A DNA stretch of 64,000 nt, taken from positions 47,863,001 to 47,927,000 of the forward strand of contig NC_060214.1 in assembly GCF_021130785.1 (NCBI RefSeq), given 5' to 3'. Of this stretch, positions 35,950 through 48,119 are shown in pieces. Below the pieces are notes generated by a model. The model was given only the letters and a program-made list of their open reading frames with translations. It was not told where the DNA came from and did not search any database. Made by a program: the position numbers and the translations under genes. The stretch is from Homalodisca vitripennis. Lineage: Eukaryota > Arthropoda > Insecta > Hemiptera > Cicadellidae. Position 1 is the stretch's first letter; every line of letters begins with the position of its first letter.

Positions 35950-37060
35950 TTACGTTACGAAAAACGACAAGAAGCCTCAGGCAATATATTCTCAGTAATC
36001 TGTTGGAGATAGAATTCGAGAAACACGTTAATGCTAATATTATTTCAGTAACAATGCAGAGAAACTAAAATAACAGTTACTTTGCGAATCCAACCTCAGA
36101 TGTTCCTAACCAAAAAACAATGTTTACTGAAACAACTTAAGCCTTGCTAATACTGTCTCATAAGACAACATACCGAGTTGAAGACGTTTTTTCTGCTGTA
36201 ATTTCGTGTAAGACCTTAAGGTAATCTGTGTGTTACATATCTCAGTACTTACTCAGAGAGAAAAATTAATTTCTTAAAAAACGTACTAATTACAATTTCA
36301 TTGTGCTAAACGTAATTATTGACTAAGCTATTTGTGTAGTGGTTACATCATAACATAAATTATAATTCGTTTTTACAAAGTTTTTTCGTATTAATTTTGT
36401 TTTAAAAACTAGCTACATTATTTCAAAGCTATATAATAATAAAGCAATCAGTTGTGGCATAACAATAATGTCCCAATCTGATAAAGCTGATCAGAATAAC
36501 CAGATATTGTTGCGTCAAGAAGGTTCAGTCTTGTTACTCAATAGAAACTGTAACTTAATATGGTGTAAAAACAAGATCCAATATCAGTTAGTGCCTCGTT
36601 TTTAGAGATAAATGAGCCTAGGAATCGTCTAGTCCCTTCAAATGAATTCATGACAAATTGATGTACATATCCAAAATTTAAGCATTTATATACAAGTCAT
36701 CGATTACTCCACGTGTAGGGCGATGTATATTTTTTTATTCATTTAGGACAAGAAGATAATTAAACCACTAATTCTTCCTAAAAAGATCTTAGCCTTAGGT
36801 CCGGAGTGGCAGGACAATCAGAAAGGGTGAGGTTGGAGGAGGAGCCGCCTCTTGTTGAAGTTCCATGAGCAGGGATATCAGACACTATCCTAGACATGTC
36901 ACCTTGGAAGAAGGGAAGGCTAACTGCATTTCGGCTTGTTCCAGTGTAAGCAGCCATAGGAACCGGGGGGGAAATACTCCCTCTCGTTAAGCCTTTGAAA
37001 ATACCTTCCACACCAAGGAAGCTCCATCCACTCCAACTCCATCTTCCGCAGTAAACTACT
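35950..37060 (-). repeat. Dispersed repeat family A, copy 3 (inverted)
   Basis: Reverse complement of the family-A order. GACAAGAAGCC (35970) matches the inverse of CTTCTTGTC near 60149. TCAGTAACAATG (about 36045) matches the inverse of the block near 60070. GTTTACTGAAACA (36122) corresponds to TTTCAGTAAAC at 59978. GGTTGGAGGAGGAG (36832) is the core inverse of CTACTCCAACCTTAC in copy 1. The 77-codon minus frame 37011-36778 covers the core; it is Ser/Thr-rich with no known domain, and the equivalent frames in other copies are broken, so I do not call it a gene. Confidence 0.65.
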
Positions 37061-37984
37061 CCAATATCTGTACATTTACGATTTCATTATGTGCAGACCT
37101 ATATATCTATTTTGTTGCCCATATTTAAGTGAAACCAGTTTCTATGGTAACCGAATAAGAGTTCTACTTGCATATATAAACCAGCCAAACGTAACCTGGT
37201 CAAATCAGGCTCCTACGGCTTACACCACGAACACATACATACTGAACGATAATGTGATCCTTTTGTAGTCGTTTTGTACGACGTTTTTTTCCGGCTTGTT
37301 CAAACCAGGAATACAACACTCCTAATGCATTCTAGGAGGTAAAGGTACAAATAAAGGAAACGCCTCTAAAATAGATATACATAAGCTGCCTTGTTTAATA
37401 TAAAGTGCAATAATAACCAGTGTTTTAAATCGCTTAAAATGACCCATTGATAAAATAATACACCAATCCCTGTACAAAATCTACTTTTTGTAAGGTATAT
37501 ACGTTTTTCTTTGTAAAATAATAACTCAAAAAACTACGCCTAATGTAAAATGTTGAGTCAATATTAAGAACAACTTAAGTTTACATATCTGAAAAATCTA
37601 GAAAATTAAATCGAAGTAGTAATTTAAAATATTTCGTTTCTTCAATTACATTAAAACACGTAAAATTTAATTAAAAGGCTATTATGGTTTAATTTTTGTT
37701 AACCAACTTTCATTTTATCATTGCAGTTGCTCATACTTATGTTTTTCTTATATTTGTATACTTGTTTGGATTATTTATCAATGCTATAAATGCTGTTATT
37801 AAAATTGCTATATTTTGTGCTGCACCAATTGTTTGTTACCTTATTCGTGCATGTATATTGTCGCCTTCTATTGATAACATTTTAACACTTTTGGTTATCT
37901 GAAATATTTACTAGTATTAAGCCATGTTGTCATTATTGTTTTTCTCTGTAAAATGTTTTTTCCGTTGAAATAAATAAATGAAAC
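37061..37984. other. AT-rich DNA, no gene recognised
   Basis: A 68-codon hydrophobic frame (37696-37902), rich in Ile/Val/Phe, could be read as membrane-like but matches AT-rich chance coding; no start context, splice site or homologue is recognised. Confidence 0.45.
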
Positions 37985-38160
37985 AATTCAGTAAAATCAG
38001 TAACTATCCAAAATCATCCTGCTGATTCTCTGACAGGATTATTCCGATGACGGGACTGATCGAGCGAGGTAATCTGAAGGCTTAGAGAGACAACACTGCC
38101 GGGACTTATCTAGAAGTGCTATTACTAAACTTTGACTCTTTTCCACCATCAAAAACATTT
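37985..38160 (+). repeat. Dispersed repeat family E, copy 1
   Basis: GACAGGATTATTCCGATGAC, GGGACTGATCG..GAGGTAATCTGAAGGC, TTAGAGAGACAACACTG and CCGGGACTTA occur in reverse complement at 57685-57800. The end (CTAAACTTTGACTCTTTTCCACC) resembles 22052-22080. Non-coding. Confidence 0.6.
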
Positions 38161-38384
38161 GTATCCACCTGTTTTTTTTTTCTTTTTTTTAAGGAGAAGC
38201 CGATTACCTTTTTTAAGCCTTATTCTGTCTATCCTCATGGGCCACTGGCCTTTGCGAGGATCTGATTAAGCTGAATAAGGGGAGAGTCGATAAAGTACAA
38301 GGTCGATGGTACTGATAAAAAGTGCAAGGGTCACAGATAGGATTCTAACCTAAGCTATCTCTAACTCAGACTTAAAAGTAGCTC

Positions 38385-38620
38385 ACTGGCTGAGTTAGTG
38401 AATCCTATCACTTGAGGAGCTGAAAAATGTATATCTGTCTGTCCACAAGATATCTCCAAAACGAACTGACCTTACTCATTTAAATGTTATATGAAGCTCC
38501 GTTTCTGTAGAGACAACATGAACTCGATGAATTTTTTATGGCCCTCCAGGGATTAGGCTGAGCGTTAGCGCACATTTTTTACTCTATTTATATGATTAAG
38601 CATTATGGAAATAAGAAAAT
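38385..38620 (+). repeat. Dispersed repeat family B, copy 3
   Basis: TGGCTGAGTTAGTGAATCCT and ATCACTTGAGG, then TCTGTCTGTCCACAAGATATC, CGAACTGACC, GACAACATGAACTCGAT, and a closing GGCTGAGCGTTAGCGCACAT. It is colinear with 16975-17215 and the best preserved copy. The opening and closing GGCTGAG..TTAG blocks are direct repeats. Confidence 0.65.
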
Positions 38621-41519
38621 CTCTGAATAAATAAATTTGTAAGCAAACTAAATATGACCTTATAGCATTTTATAATGAGAGCTAGTAACATATCGTAGAT
38701 ATAGACATAGCTAAAACCATCCTCTTACATGTTGTATATATGCTATAAACTTGATATTTGGCATACAAACGTGATATGACGTAGTTACACATTTTAAGCC
38801 ATATGAGTTTTGTTTATTTTCAAAAGTATAAAAACATTGACGTAAATATTAAGAAGGTTTCAAGTTTTTGTGATGATTCATACTGTTGCCTATATCAATT
38901 TGTGATCTATTCTGTGTTTATTATTGTGTCTCATAGATTTATTGTTTTGATATTAATTTCAGTGTGTTTGAGTTTTTTTTTTAACTAAAATGTATCTATT
39001 AAATTGCATTAACACTTATATCCTAAAAACACACTAATCGCAGCTAAACTGTAGGGGTAGAAACACTGATAATTTAAGTTTAGCTCTAAAATTATCCTAC
39101 AAATCCACTAGCTAAGACATACGTTTATGTTTACTATCTAACTTCAAAAGGACTACAGCAAGGTTTGTATTCTCTCGTTGAGGCAAGCGATTATACAATA
39201 GCAACCCTTCAATCAAGAGTTTGTGGAGAAGTACTTCAAAGCAGAAGGGTTGAGTGTTAGTTGATGGGATTGAATGACGGCTTAATGAAGAACAACAGAC
39301 CACAATAATTTGTACAAGACTAGGTAGTTTTACTGTAACGTTGAATTAACGATTATTCAAGTGAATACTTTAGAAGAAGAATCCTGTGAAAACGTTGAAA
39401 AGTTAATGTGTAAGAAAAAGAATAAAAACATAATGTCCTCACAGTACTGCAGCGAAAACTCATTTATACACTTAAGCCTGATGATATTTTCTTTCTAATA
39501 CAATACTTTATTTTGTCATAAGGTATTCACTATATCTGTAATTAAATATATTTGTATAAATCATATTTTTAAATAAATAAAATGGTGTGTATATATATAA
39601 AACAACATGACTTATGCTTCCTTAAGACAGAACTACTGTAATATATACGGTGTTCAAAAAATCAGTGTCAAGCAAAAGCCCAGAGATAGAGCAGCCCTAA
39701 AGGTACTCAAAAAACCTGAAAACATATCACCCCGATTATTTTTTAATTTCCAAATTATTACTTCTTTGCTGATTTTTACAGAAGACTGTTACAACGTTCT
39801 TGGCTATAGCCACGTAAATATTTAAGTTAATATCTTGATTTTTTTTAAATTACCTCACTGGTATAAAACGTATCTGACGGATATACATTTGTCACCATAC
39901 ATCTATCCATATCGTTTCGAAATAATTCATCTGTATCTAAATTCATTTTAAAGATGATTTGTGGACCAATCCTCGTTCATATATCCTACTTCCGTTATAA
40001 AGAGTGACGTGAAAAACTCCCAAGCCTGTTTTTTGAAATGACAATCGATTCTCGAGATAACGGGCTGGAAAACAAATATGAGATACATACAAAGAAGAAC
40101 TTTTCAGACCTTTTTAATTCGCTTCAGTCGAATAGTAAAAAGCTGAGGTTAAATAAGATACGTATGGTGTCAGTATATGGGTATACTGTTATACCCTGTA
40201 AAATAAACTGTTGGTGCACCTCTTATGTCACAAATATAAATCGTGTGAGATAAAACAGCGTACATAGTTCAGGATATACATTTAAATTTAATAAAAATAA
40301 ATAAGTTTTAAAATACCTTATGCGATTTCACCTAAATCAAATTAGGCAGGAAATTGATTTTAAATACAAGAATCAACATCATACATCTGCTAAGTATTTA
40401 AACACTATGTAGAACAGCAAAAAAAGTACATCAACTGCAGATGTGACAGTCAGCGCTCTGCGGCATTGTATCATCCGGTCCCATGAGGTCTAGGGAATAA
40501 AGGGATCGTTCAGAGATGCCAGATATCGCTGCCCTACATTTACTCCCTTTGATTGTTTCTAGTTCAGTGATTCAGTTGGATATTCTTGTATTGAAAAATG
40601 TAATTTTTCTATCCCCACATGGGTTTCTTAAAAGCAAATTATAATAAATTAAATTCACCATCTGATACGCATGACATGGTAAAACTCATTGAAGAAATAA
40701 TAGTTTACAGATACATGGTTTCCATTTGCTATACATTTTTACCTATTAATACCGAATTGCACAAATTATTTTTCTGAATTTTATTTCTGAGTTCGTTAAC
40801 TCTTTAAAGGTAAACGGTAGAAGTGAGGTTGCAAAACATAAAATTTGTAGATTTAGGTGTTTCATTTTCATTTTTGTAACATGTTTAGACATGTTCAATG
40901 ATAATAATTAAATCAATCTATTTTATTATACTTAAGCACCGGGTGTTATGAATGTAGTGTTGTTCCAATTCTGCTATCTATCTTGAAGCACTAAGGCCTC
41001 TTTGTGGATAGCCACATTCAGTCAGAAGACTAGAACATAAAACAGACCGTTTTTAGAAAAGCTTTAAAATATTTTTGTTTCAAATTATAATATATTTCAA
41101 CACTTCTGCTATTCCATAGGGTGAAAGTAAAATAACAACCTGAGAGATGATTGTTTCCAAACAAAATAATTTAGATTTTATATATAGAATTACCAACCAT
41201 CACCTAATTCAACTCTATGTCCAAATTGGACCAATATGGCTAATAAAAAATTAAGTAATGAAAAACACAAAAGAATTTGAAATAGATGATAATTTGAGCC
41301 TTCTCAAGAATAAAATTTTTTACGTTTTAAAAACTGGTTTAAAATTTATATTCGAGCTAAGTAGTGGAATTTTAAAACTCCATGTTTTAGTGCACTGTGA
41401 TTGAAGTAGACACAGTTTTATTTAAACACTGTGAAAGATAATAGTTGTTGAAATAGACTCATAAATATTAATGATTTTCTCAGATTGTGAATTATGACTA
41501 AAACATACCCATTCAAGTT
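38621..41519. other. AT-rich DNA, no gene recognised
   Basis: No supported gene. A less AT-rich patch at 40440-40560 and frames of 61-72 codons (38803, 39607, 40038) carry no recognisable motif. Confidence 0.5.
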
Positions 41520-42100
41520 TCAACACACTCATTTTAAATAATATTTTTTTCTTTCTTAGGACAAGAAGCTTATAAATTACATTTAGTCCTAAAAGGACCT
41601 TAACACTGCTTCCGGAGTAATATAGCATTGTGGATGTATAAGGTTGGAAGTTGGACCACCTTCTGTCAAGATCCATGAGGAAGTATTTTGGGCATTTATT
41701 TCAACCATGTCTTCTTATAAGAAGGATAAGTCTAGACTAGAAACAGTCCCTAACACTATCAATCTACTCTTCACCCCAATATATCGATATCTGTGGTTAG
41801 TGATGTGCTGCTTCTGGACATCCATAAGGCTCCCATAAGTAAACCTTCCTGGGGTTTACAATAATTTGTTAGATATTGAGGGATATGACATCGCGATTAA
41901 ACTAATCCACATTATCTTACAATGCTGAGTATCCAGTTACTGCAGTCTATTGCCATAGAATGTTGATGCGGAACTATCGTGATGCACGATACTATTATGT
42001 TATGACAAATTTATAAAATCCTGGTTGGTATGAGAGTATTTTTTTAATGCCTATGAATACTGAATCCGATATAGTCTGCCAAAAAGAAGATGTACTTTGT
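41520..42100 (-). repeat. Dispersed repeat family F, copy 1
   Basis: About 570 bp matching 54530-55110 in inverse orientation. Shared blocks are GGACAAGAAGCTTATAAATT / AATTTATCAGCTTCTTGTCC, CAAGATCCATGAGGAAG / CTTCCTCATGGATCTTG, AAGAAGGATAAGTCTAGACT and its inverse, and GAATCCGATATAGTCTGCC / GGCAGACTATATCGGATTC-like at the other end. Part of it also resembles the core of family A (GACAGAAGG and TCCAACCTTA order), so A and F are probably related elements with different flanks. Confidence 0.7.
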
Positions 42101-43539
42101 GTTACTGATACTTAGGTTGTGAGTAATCATCCTATGTTAAGTTGTCTAAACGTAGCCAAATGATGTCAAGACTGGTTCAGAAATAGAGATCCTGCTAGTA
42201 ACGTGTATCTTTGCGCTGTGAACTATAACTCTGAGAGGAATAGTTGTTTCAGAGTCCATAATTCTTAGTAAATTTTGTTTCAGATATAAATTGTTTAATG
42301 TTTTTCCAAAGCGAGGCTATTTCAGTTTCTCTAATGAATTTGTCATATTTATAAAGTTTGAATGACCGCCATATTGAAAAGGGATATCATACCGAAATAG
42401 CCGACAAACTTTTAGTTGTCAAAGGTTAAGTTAATTAAAAAACAACAAATTTAGCCACCAAGGTAGGGAAAAACACATGAATATTTGGTTTTAATTATTT
42501 ATTTTCATAATCAACTTAACCTTAGTACCTGAAGATGAAATCCCAGATTTCTAAATGTACATAGTATGAAAATAACAGTTAAAAACATAGTGTCAAAAGG
42601 TTTATACATATTGTGTTATACATATTTATCAAAACACTTTTCGAGGCTACATCTCTGATATGATTAGATTGTGAAATTTTAGTGTTCTGTGTGCTTTCAC
42701 TTACCAGGTAGAATTCAAACGATCATTATTTAAATTAAAAATTTTTATTAAAAATTAAAATCAGACGATACATTTTCTGAAGTCAAATTCATTCTTTTAG
42801 CATAATTTAGTCGTCACGGCATTTTTTCATCTTGCACGTTTTGATTTAAATTTCCGTTAAGACTCATTTTCCTCACCAAATGATTATTTCAGAATTAAAA
42901 TTTTATAGAATAAAATTTCACAGTTTATTATTAATTATGTAACTACGTCCTATACTCATGTATAATATTCGTAACGCTCGCTGGCAGGAAATATGTACGG
43001 TACTTTAAGGTAAAATGATGGGACAAAGGTCGTACAGCCTATAAGATGCAATCTACACTACTGCACACAAGGAAATACTGGTATCAGAAATGTACTACCC
43101 TGCAACAAAAAGTTTGGCCAAACATAAAAAGCTACCAATAAGAATTAGACTGTAAGGACTATGCATGGTGTAACATATTCCGATAGTAACTAATATTCCT
43201 GTTGAAGTTTTGAAGAAATTAGCGGTACCAATACTAATAGTGTAATCATTATAGGTACACAGAATTAATTAACAATCTATATTGGCATTAGTAACTTTAC
43301 ACTTTTTCTAAGAAACTCTGATAACTAGTTGAAAGTTTAATTCTTTTTTTTAAGCAGTTTAAACACTTTCAGGGGGCTCAGAACACTTCTGTTCTATTTC
43401 TCTGTTGCATGTAAGTATGATATAATTTAAAAATAAATTAAGTTACAGACATAAAATTTTACATTCTACTTAGATTACAGACTGGCAAGATCATGTTCAA
43501 TGATGATGTATTTTCTCCTCATATCGTCAATATGCCGTC
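42101..43539. other. Mostly unassigned AT-rich DNA
   Basis: Contains the hammerhead-like motif at 42529. An 11-bp inverted repeat, AAGGTTAAGTT (42422-42432) and AACTTAACCTT (42512-42522), ends seven bases before it. No gene is supported. Confidence 0.45.
42529..42555 (+). ncRNA. Hammerhead-like motif, second copy
   Basis: CTGAAGATG, stem AAATC/GATTT with loop CCA, then CTAAA. The layout is identical in length to the 18464 motif, but the conserved G12 of the core is T, so cleavage is unlikely. GTAC occurs just before the motif and again just after it, which could pair. No Penelope coding sequence was found nearby; it may mark a decayed 3' end. Confidence 0.3.
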
Positions 43540-43544
43540 TAGCA

Positions 43545-44345
43545 TACATTCACAACCTTCAAGGAGTGGGAATTTCAGAGGGGCATAATTCCAAAGATCT
43601 TTCTGGAATTATTACAGAGCACCTTTTGGTTGCTTTTATCAGTGGTATCAAAGAAGTTGTGTAGACAATGGGAGAACCATGTTCCACTAGGCTGTCATTA
43701 AGAAACTTCTTCAAAACTTAGCGCAATAAGTTACACATAACGTGGTCAAATATACTCCTTACTTGTTCATTAGAGCTTTATTTTCTTTTAATTTCCACTG
43801 ACTAATGACTTTTGGATGTATAAAGTCTATATGTCATCCATCACCATATTGTGTAGCCCACAAAGTTTTGAGTAGGATGTATTAGAGTTGGCGTTTTATT
43901 TTCTTTCTGTCCTCCACACAGACCATTCGAACAACATAATGTTATAAAATATTACAGATCATTAAAAATCTATTTATAGTGAGAATACACGACCAAATTC
44001 CAGTTAAAACCTGGTACAAAATATCCTAACAAATATGCACTTAAACCTGACTGAACTTATTGTAAAGTACAATCGTGAAAGGATGGTTTTGTAAATTAAG
44101 TTTTCATAAACCAAAATTAAACTGTCCATTGTGAATCTTTTTCATTTACCACCAATGACAATATTATAATTACTAAGTTACTTGGACCTTATAACAGCCG
44201 ATATAAAACTACCGAATTCTTTGATGTAAAGTGAAATCCTTGTGATACTTAATTAGAAAGTTGAAGAACTCTGTAAATATTCATTTCAGGATCTTCGTTA
44301 TTAAGGCTTTTCTCCTTCTTTCTATATAAAAAATCCAATACAGAA
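43545..44345 (+). repeat. Dispersed repeat family G, copy 1
   Basis: About 800 bp whose reverse complement lies at 48120-48830. Shared blocks are TGGGAATTTCAGAG, ACTAGGCTGTC, TATTAGAGTTGGCG / GGCCAACTCTAATA, CCAGTTAAAACCTGGTA / TACCATGTTTTAACTGG, CGTGAAAGGATGG / CCATCCTTTCACG, and GGATCTTCGTTATTA / TAATAACGAGGATC. No coding frame is seen. It is probably a non-autonomous element or the remains of a larger one. Confidence 0.7.
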
Positions 44346-45508
44346 ACTTTACGGTTGAATGTTTACATGTCTTTATATACTATTAGTTATTTCATATAAT
44401 AATAGAGTTATAAACATAAAAAAGAAGAAATTGCTTGCATTTTTGAAGGTTGTGCCAATCAACTTTAATTGATATATAGTACTTAGTGAATCCACAACAA
44501 AATGTATTACATAGTTTTAATTGGTTTACAAAATATTCAATAACAGTCAATAAACTATTTTATTTAATACAATAAATGGGGAAAAATTGAATCTAAAATC
44601 ATTTGTGACAGTTCTGATTTTACTTAATTTAATTGTCTTCACAAAATATTAAATCGACAATTATAACAAAATCCTTACGTAATATTTTAATGCACCTTAA
44701 AATACAGACGTGCTAATCATTTTAATACGTATTCCCTTTACTGTTTTCCCCTTAAACACTTTTCAAGTGAGTAAGTATAAATAGATCTTAGTTGAGTACA
44801 AAAAGTTCTCATACCATTGATTTCTGATTAAATATGTTTTCAATGGTAGATACTTCAGGGATGGTAGATGAAGAGTCTGTTTCAATAACCATTATGTAAA
44901 TATCATAGATTAAAGAAGCTGACTAAATGGATTTATACATTAAAAATTACTCATAATGTAAATAATTTAGGAAAAAAGAATTCTTAATACTATTTGTACA
45001 AATAAGGAATTGTACGAAATGAGTGAGGAGCTGCAAAAAAAACCACCTCTCCGTGTAAATCCTGACTCCATTAATTGGAGGGTCTTCTGACCATACTTCG
45101 TTACACTCAGGTATTCTTGAAATTCTTCCATAACCTGTTTTATTGATCTCTAACTAGCTGGATTAGTCATGGCCTTGTGTGTTGGCCTAGCCAATTTTTA
45201 AATTTATTTCCTCAGAAACTCTTTAAAATGTTATGATTTCTCGAGTTTTTCTACTTACTACCTCCAAAATAACACCAAAGCAGCCCAATTAACGAAAATA
45301 CCTTCTTACCATAAACCATAAAACTTTTAACCATAAGTTAAACTTTTAACATTAATAACTGAATACCAATATCACGTCCGTAACCCACCGGTGGCGGCGG
45401 TGAAATTATCTGTTGTTATCCATGATTTCGGTGGATTCTTCCACACATATTTACTACATTTTACGTTATTGTGTATGCTTAACGTTCTGCTTTCAGATTA
45501 TTTTAGAC
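44346..45508. other. AT-rich DNA, no gene recognised
   Basis: No supported feature. Confidence 0.5.
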
Positions 45509-45541
45509 CTGATGAAGAGGACATACACCAATCCTCGAAAC
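45509..45541 (+). ncRNA. Hammerhead-like motif with intact core residues
   Basis: CTGATGA, one extra A, stem GAGGA/TCCTC with a 10-base loop, then GAAAC. This contains every conserved hammerhead core base (C3 U4 G5 A6 G8 A9 and G12 A13 A14) and a G-C closing pair of stem II, differing from the canonical form only by the extra A. The downstream ACATAGTTTTACTTTATTTA resembles the sequence after the 18464 motif, which suggests a Penelope-like 3' end. Stems I and III were not resolved. Confidence 0.42.
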
Positions 45542-45879
45542 ATAGTTTTACTTTATTTATAATTTAAAACTATGAGAAGTGCCGAAGTCTGACATTCTAT
45601 TAATAGTGGATTATAAGCTGTAGTTAAATATCCGATTGGAAAATGTGCCCGTGATACATAAAACAATATATTTTAAATATAAAAATGCACTAATTTTCTA
45701 ACGTACGTACAAAATTTGACACAGTGTGATGCTTTAGTTTTTAATAAAAATAATATTAATTTCTATTTAGAATAATAATACAAAGTAAATACTAAGTAAT
45801 TATTAAAACTTTATTGTTACAGACATATAAAATGGACGACAGTCAGAATTTACCTGTATTTTTAGTTCAATTTAAAAAG
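45542..45879. other. AT-rich DNA, no gene recognised
   Basis: No supported feature beyond a possible decayed Penelope-like tail just after 45541. Confidence 0.4.
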
Positions 45880-46170
45880 AAATGAATTGATGGATAAACA
45901 TGTCGAAAGTTTTTGCCCATGTAGCTTAAGGATGCAAAGTGACATTTGACGTCATTCCCACACAACTCCTGGAATGCCGTTGGCAGACAAGATGCAAGTT
46001 GAGAAAACATGGAGTACACTTCATGGGATAGTAATGGCGTTTTTATAATCCTACACTTGTTAAACTGACTCAAACATCTCCAGTTACTGCGTCAAAAGTA
46101 TATAAATATTCCATCGTTTTAACCGTATCTAAGTTCTTATCTAAACCTTCTGTTTTCATACAATTTATTT
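45880..46170 (+). repeat. Dispersed repeat family C, copy 2
   Basis: Contains GCCGTTGGCAGACAAGATGC, AAGTTGAG, ACATGGAGTACACTTCATGG, ATAGTAATGGCGTTTTTAT and TTAAACTGACT, in the same order as 52670-52960. The 68-codon minus frame 46073-45867 lies inside and is not gene-like. Confidence 0.65.
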
Positions 46171-46539
46171 TTTCCAGTCATTTCATACTGTTATGGAATA
46201 AAAATGATTTAAATTGCAATAGAATCGAAACAAAATCGTTAAATTGTCATAATCACATAAATTTCGACACATATGAAATGAGTCGCTCATATTTTCTTTC
46301 ATAATATTTTTATTAAATAATAACAAAATACTTATATTTTAATACATAAAAAAAATTAATTACCATTAATATTTTTTCATAATTCTCGCTTATCATGGTG
46401 CGATTATTTTTAATGTTCTCTTGTGTACTTAGATAACTGATGAGAGGAAGCCAAGCCTAAGCCGGAAACAAGTTTTTGAGTGAAGGAAAATATCACAAAT
46501 ATTTAGAGTTTTGAATACACAACCTTAGTTTTGAAAATT
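46171..46539. other. AT-rich DNA, no gene recognised
   Basis: No supported feature. Confidence 0.5.
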
Positions 46540-47150
46540 CATCTGAAAACACTAACAGTTGTTTGGAAGCTTTGTACAAAAAATCGTACATGTGAAGCCT
46601 CATTAACGGTTGGGCTCTAACTGAAAAGCTTCTTAAAAGTTGCGTAAAAGCTTTGTAAAAGCATTTTGAGTAGTTATCGTGTTCGTAAACGCGTATTATA
46701 ATGCTGGAGTGGTTTTATAATACACTCCACTTTAAAATTTCATCTCTAAAAGTCTGGGAGTCGTGTTTAGTAAATATAAATCAAAATTGTTGACAGTTTG
46801 TCATTAGGAATTGCAATAGGCAGATTAGTAATAAATCTCTATTGAAAATAAACACTTAGTTTTAGATGGATAATTCGAATAAAACCCGCATCTGTGAAGC
46901 TTTATTAATGGTTGATCTCTTACCATAAGTGTTTCAATAGTTACTTAAAACTTCCTTAGGGACCATTCATTTGTAGTCCCTGTTTTCGTAAACAGGATTA
47001 TAATGACCACACCCATAAATGAGTTTGCGACTAAAGTCGCTTTTGAGGTTTGATGTCTGTAAAGTTATGCCAATATTGTGACTGCCTCACGAGGGTGATT
47101 GCAACAAACAGTCTTGTATTAAATCTATGGTAAAGATATAAAGAACTGCA
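46540..47150 (+). repeat. Diverged tandem duplication, about 300-bp unit
   Basis: Two head-to-tail units of about 300 bp. TGTGAAGCCTCATTAACGGT (46590) corresponds to TGTGAAGCTTTATTAATGGT (46894). GTGTTCGTAAACGCGTATTA (46679) corresponds to TGTTTTCGTAAACAGGATTA (46981). AATTGCAATAGG..AGTAATAAATCTCTATTG corresponds to GATTGCAACAAACAG..TATTAAATCTATGG. Considerable divergence means the duplication is old. It could be the remains of a satellite or of two adjacent element copies. Confidence 0.65.
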
Positions 47151-48119
47151 AGATTACAATGTATCTTTTGTAGCGGTTTCAAAGTGATCGATCAGTCCCA
47201 TATCCTATTTCACGCTAGCTTCCGGCTAGCGCAGAACGCTCAGGAATTGCCAAAAGCCTTATCGCTGTCTCGCTTAGGTAGTAGAAGAAATAAAACCTTA
47301 ACGCATTTTAAACTATATCAATCGCAAGAAATAAACCGTAAACAATTACTAGACCAACACAACCACTGTAGGCCAGGACTTGTGACGTAGTCCTGTAATC
47401 CAGTTACATCTAAATCAATATAACAGGTCCCCACTGTCCCTTAAGTTGTACTTTAGGCCCTCACATCACACTCACAACCGCTAGGATGTGGAGGTCGACG
47501 AGGCTGAAGATGTGAAGATTCTAACGATATATTAAACGGTGTAGATGTTTTATGTCTACTATGAAGAATCTTAACAAAAGCTGAGTGTCACGAAAGTTTG
47601 GGGTAAGCTCGGGAAGCCCTGCAGACCTACCAATTGAGTCAGGACATCGACCAAAATATGTTGTTTTGCAGCTCTATCCTCAATTCATACAATTCTTTAT
47701 TTATACAAAATGTATTACAAATTCATTTATTTTCAAAATTATTCATATTAAGAGTAATTTCCGCACGTTCAAATCTATTTGTTCAGCTTTCCTAATCCTT
47801 AATATTTACCTATTGGTAAATGAAACACTCTTCATGTATCATCCCTGAAGCCAGCCTTGAAAATATATTAATATCCTGGAATCAATATCATGAGAGATTG
47901 TTTGACTGAACTAAGATTTATTTCTAGTTTTTCATTTATAAGTGTTTAAGGTGATATCAGTATTTGGACAAATATTTAAATTATCATCACGTCAATAGTT
48001 TAATATGCATTAAAACATTATCCAAGAATTTTGATATAATTTTTTTTATAATATTTGTTACAGTTACAACTTTAATTATATTAAATAATTATATAAAGTT
48101 TTTTTAAAGGCCCAATCGT
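47151..48119. other. Unassigned DNA
   Basis: Less AT-rich from 47190 to 47660, with frames of 68 codons (47184-47390) and 87 codons (47585-47848) that show no recognisable domain. Confidence 0.45.

Noticed and set aside
36778..37011. 77-codon Ser/Thr-rich minus frame
   Set aside because: It lies in family-A repeat DNA and the equivalent frames in the other copies are broken.
37696..37902. Hydrophobic 68-codon frame as a membrane peptide
   Set aside because: AT-rich DNA readily encodes Ile/Phe/Leu-rich frames; no conserved feature supports it.
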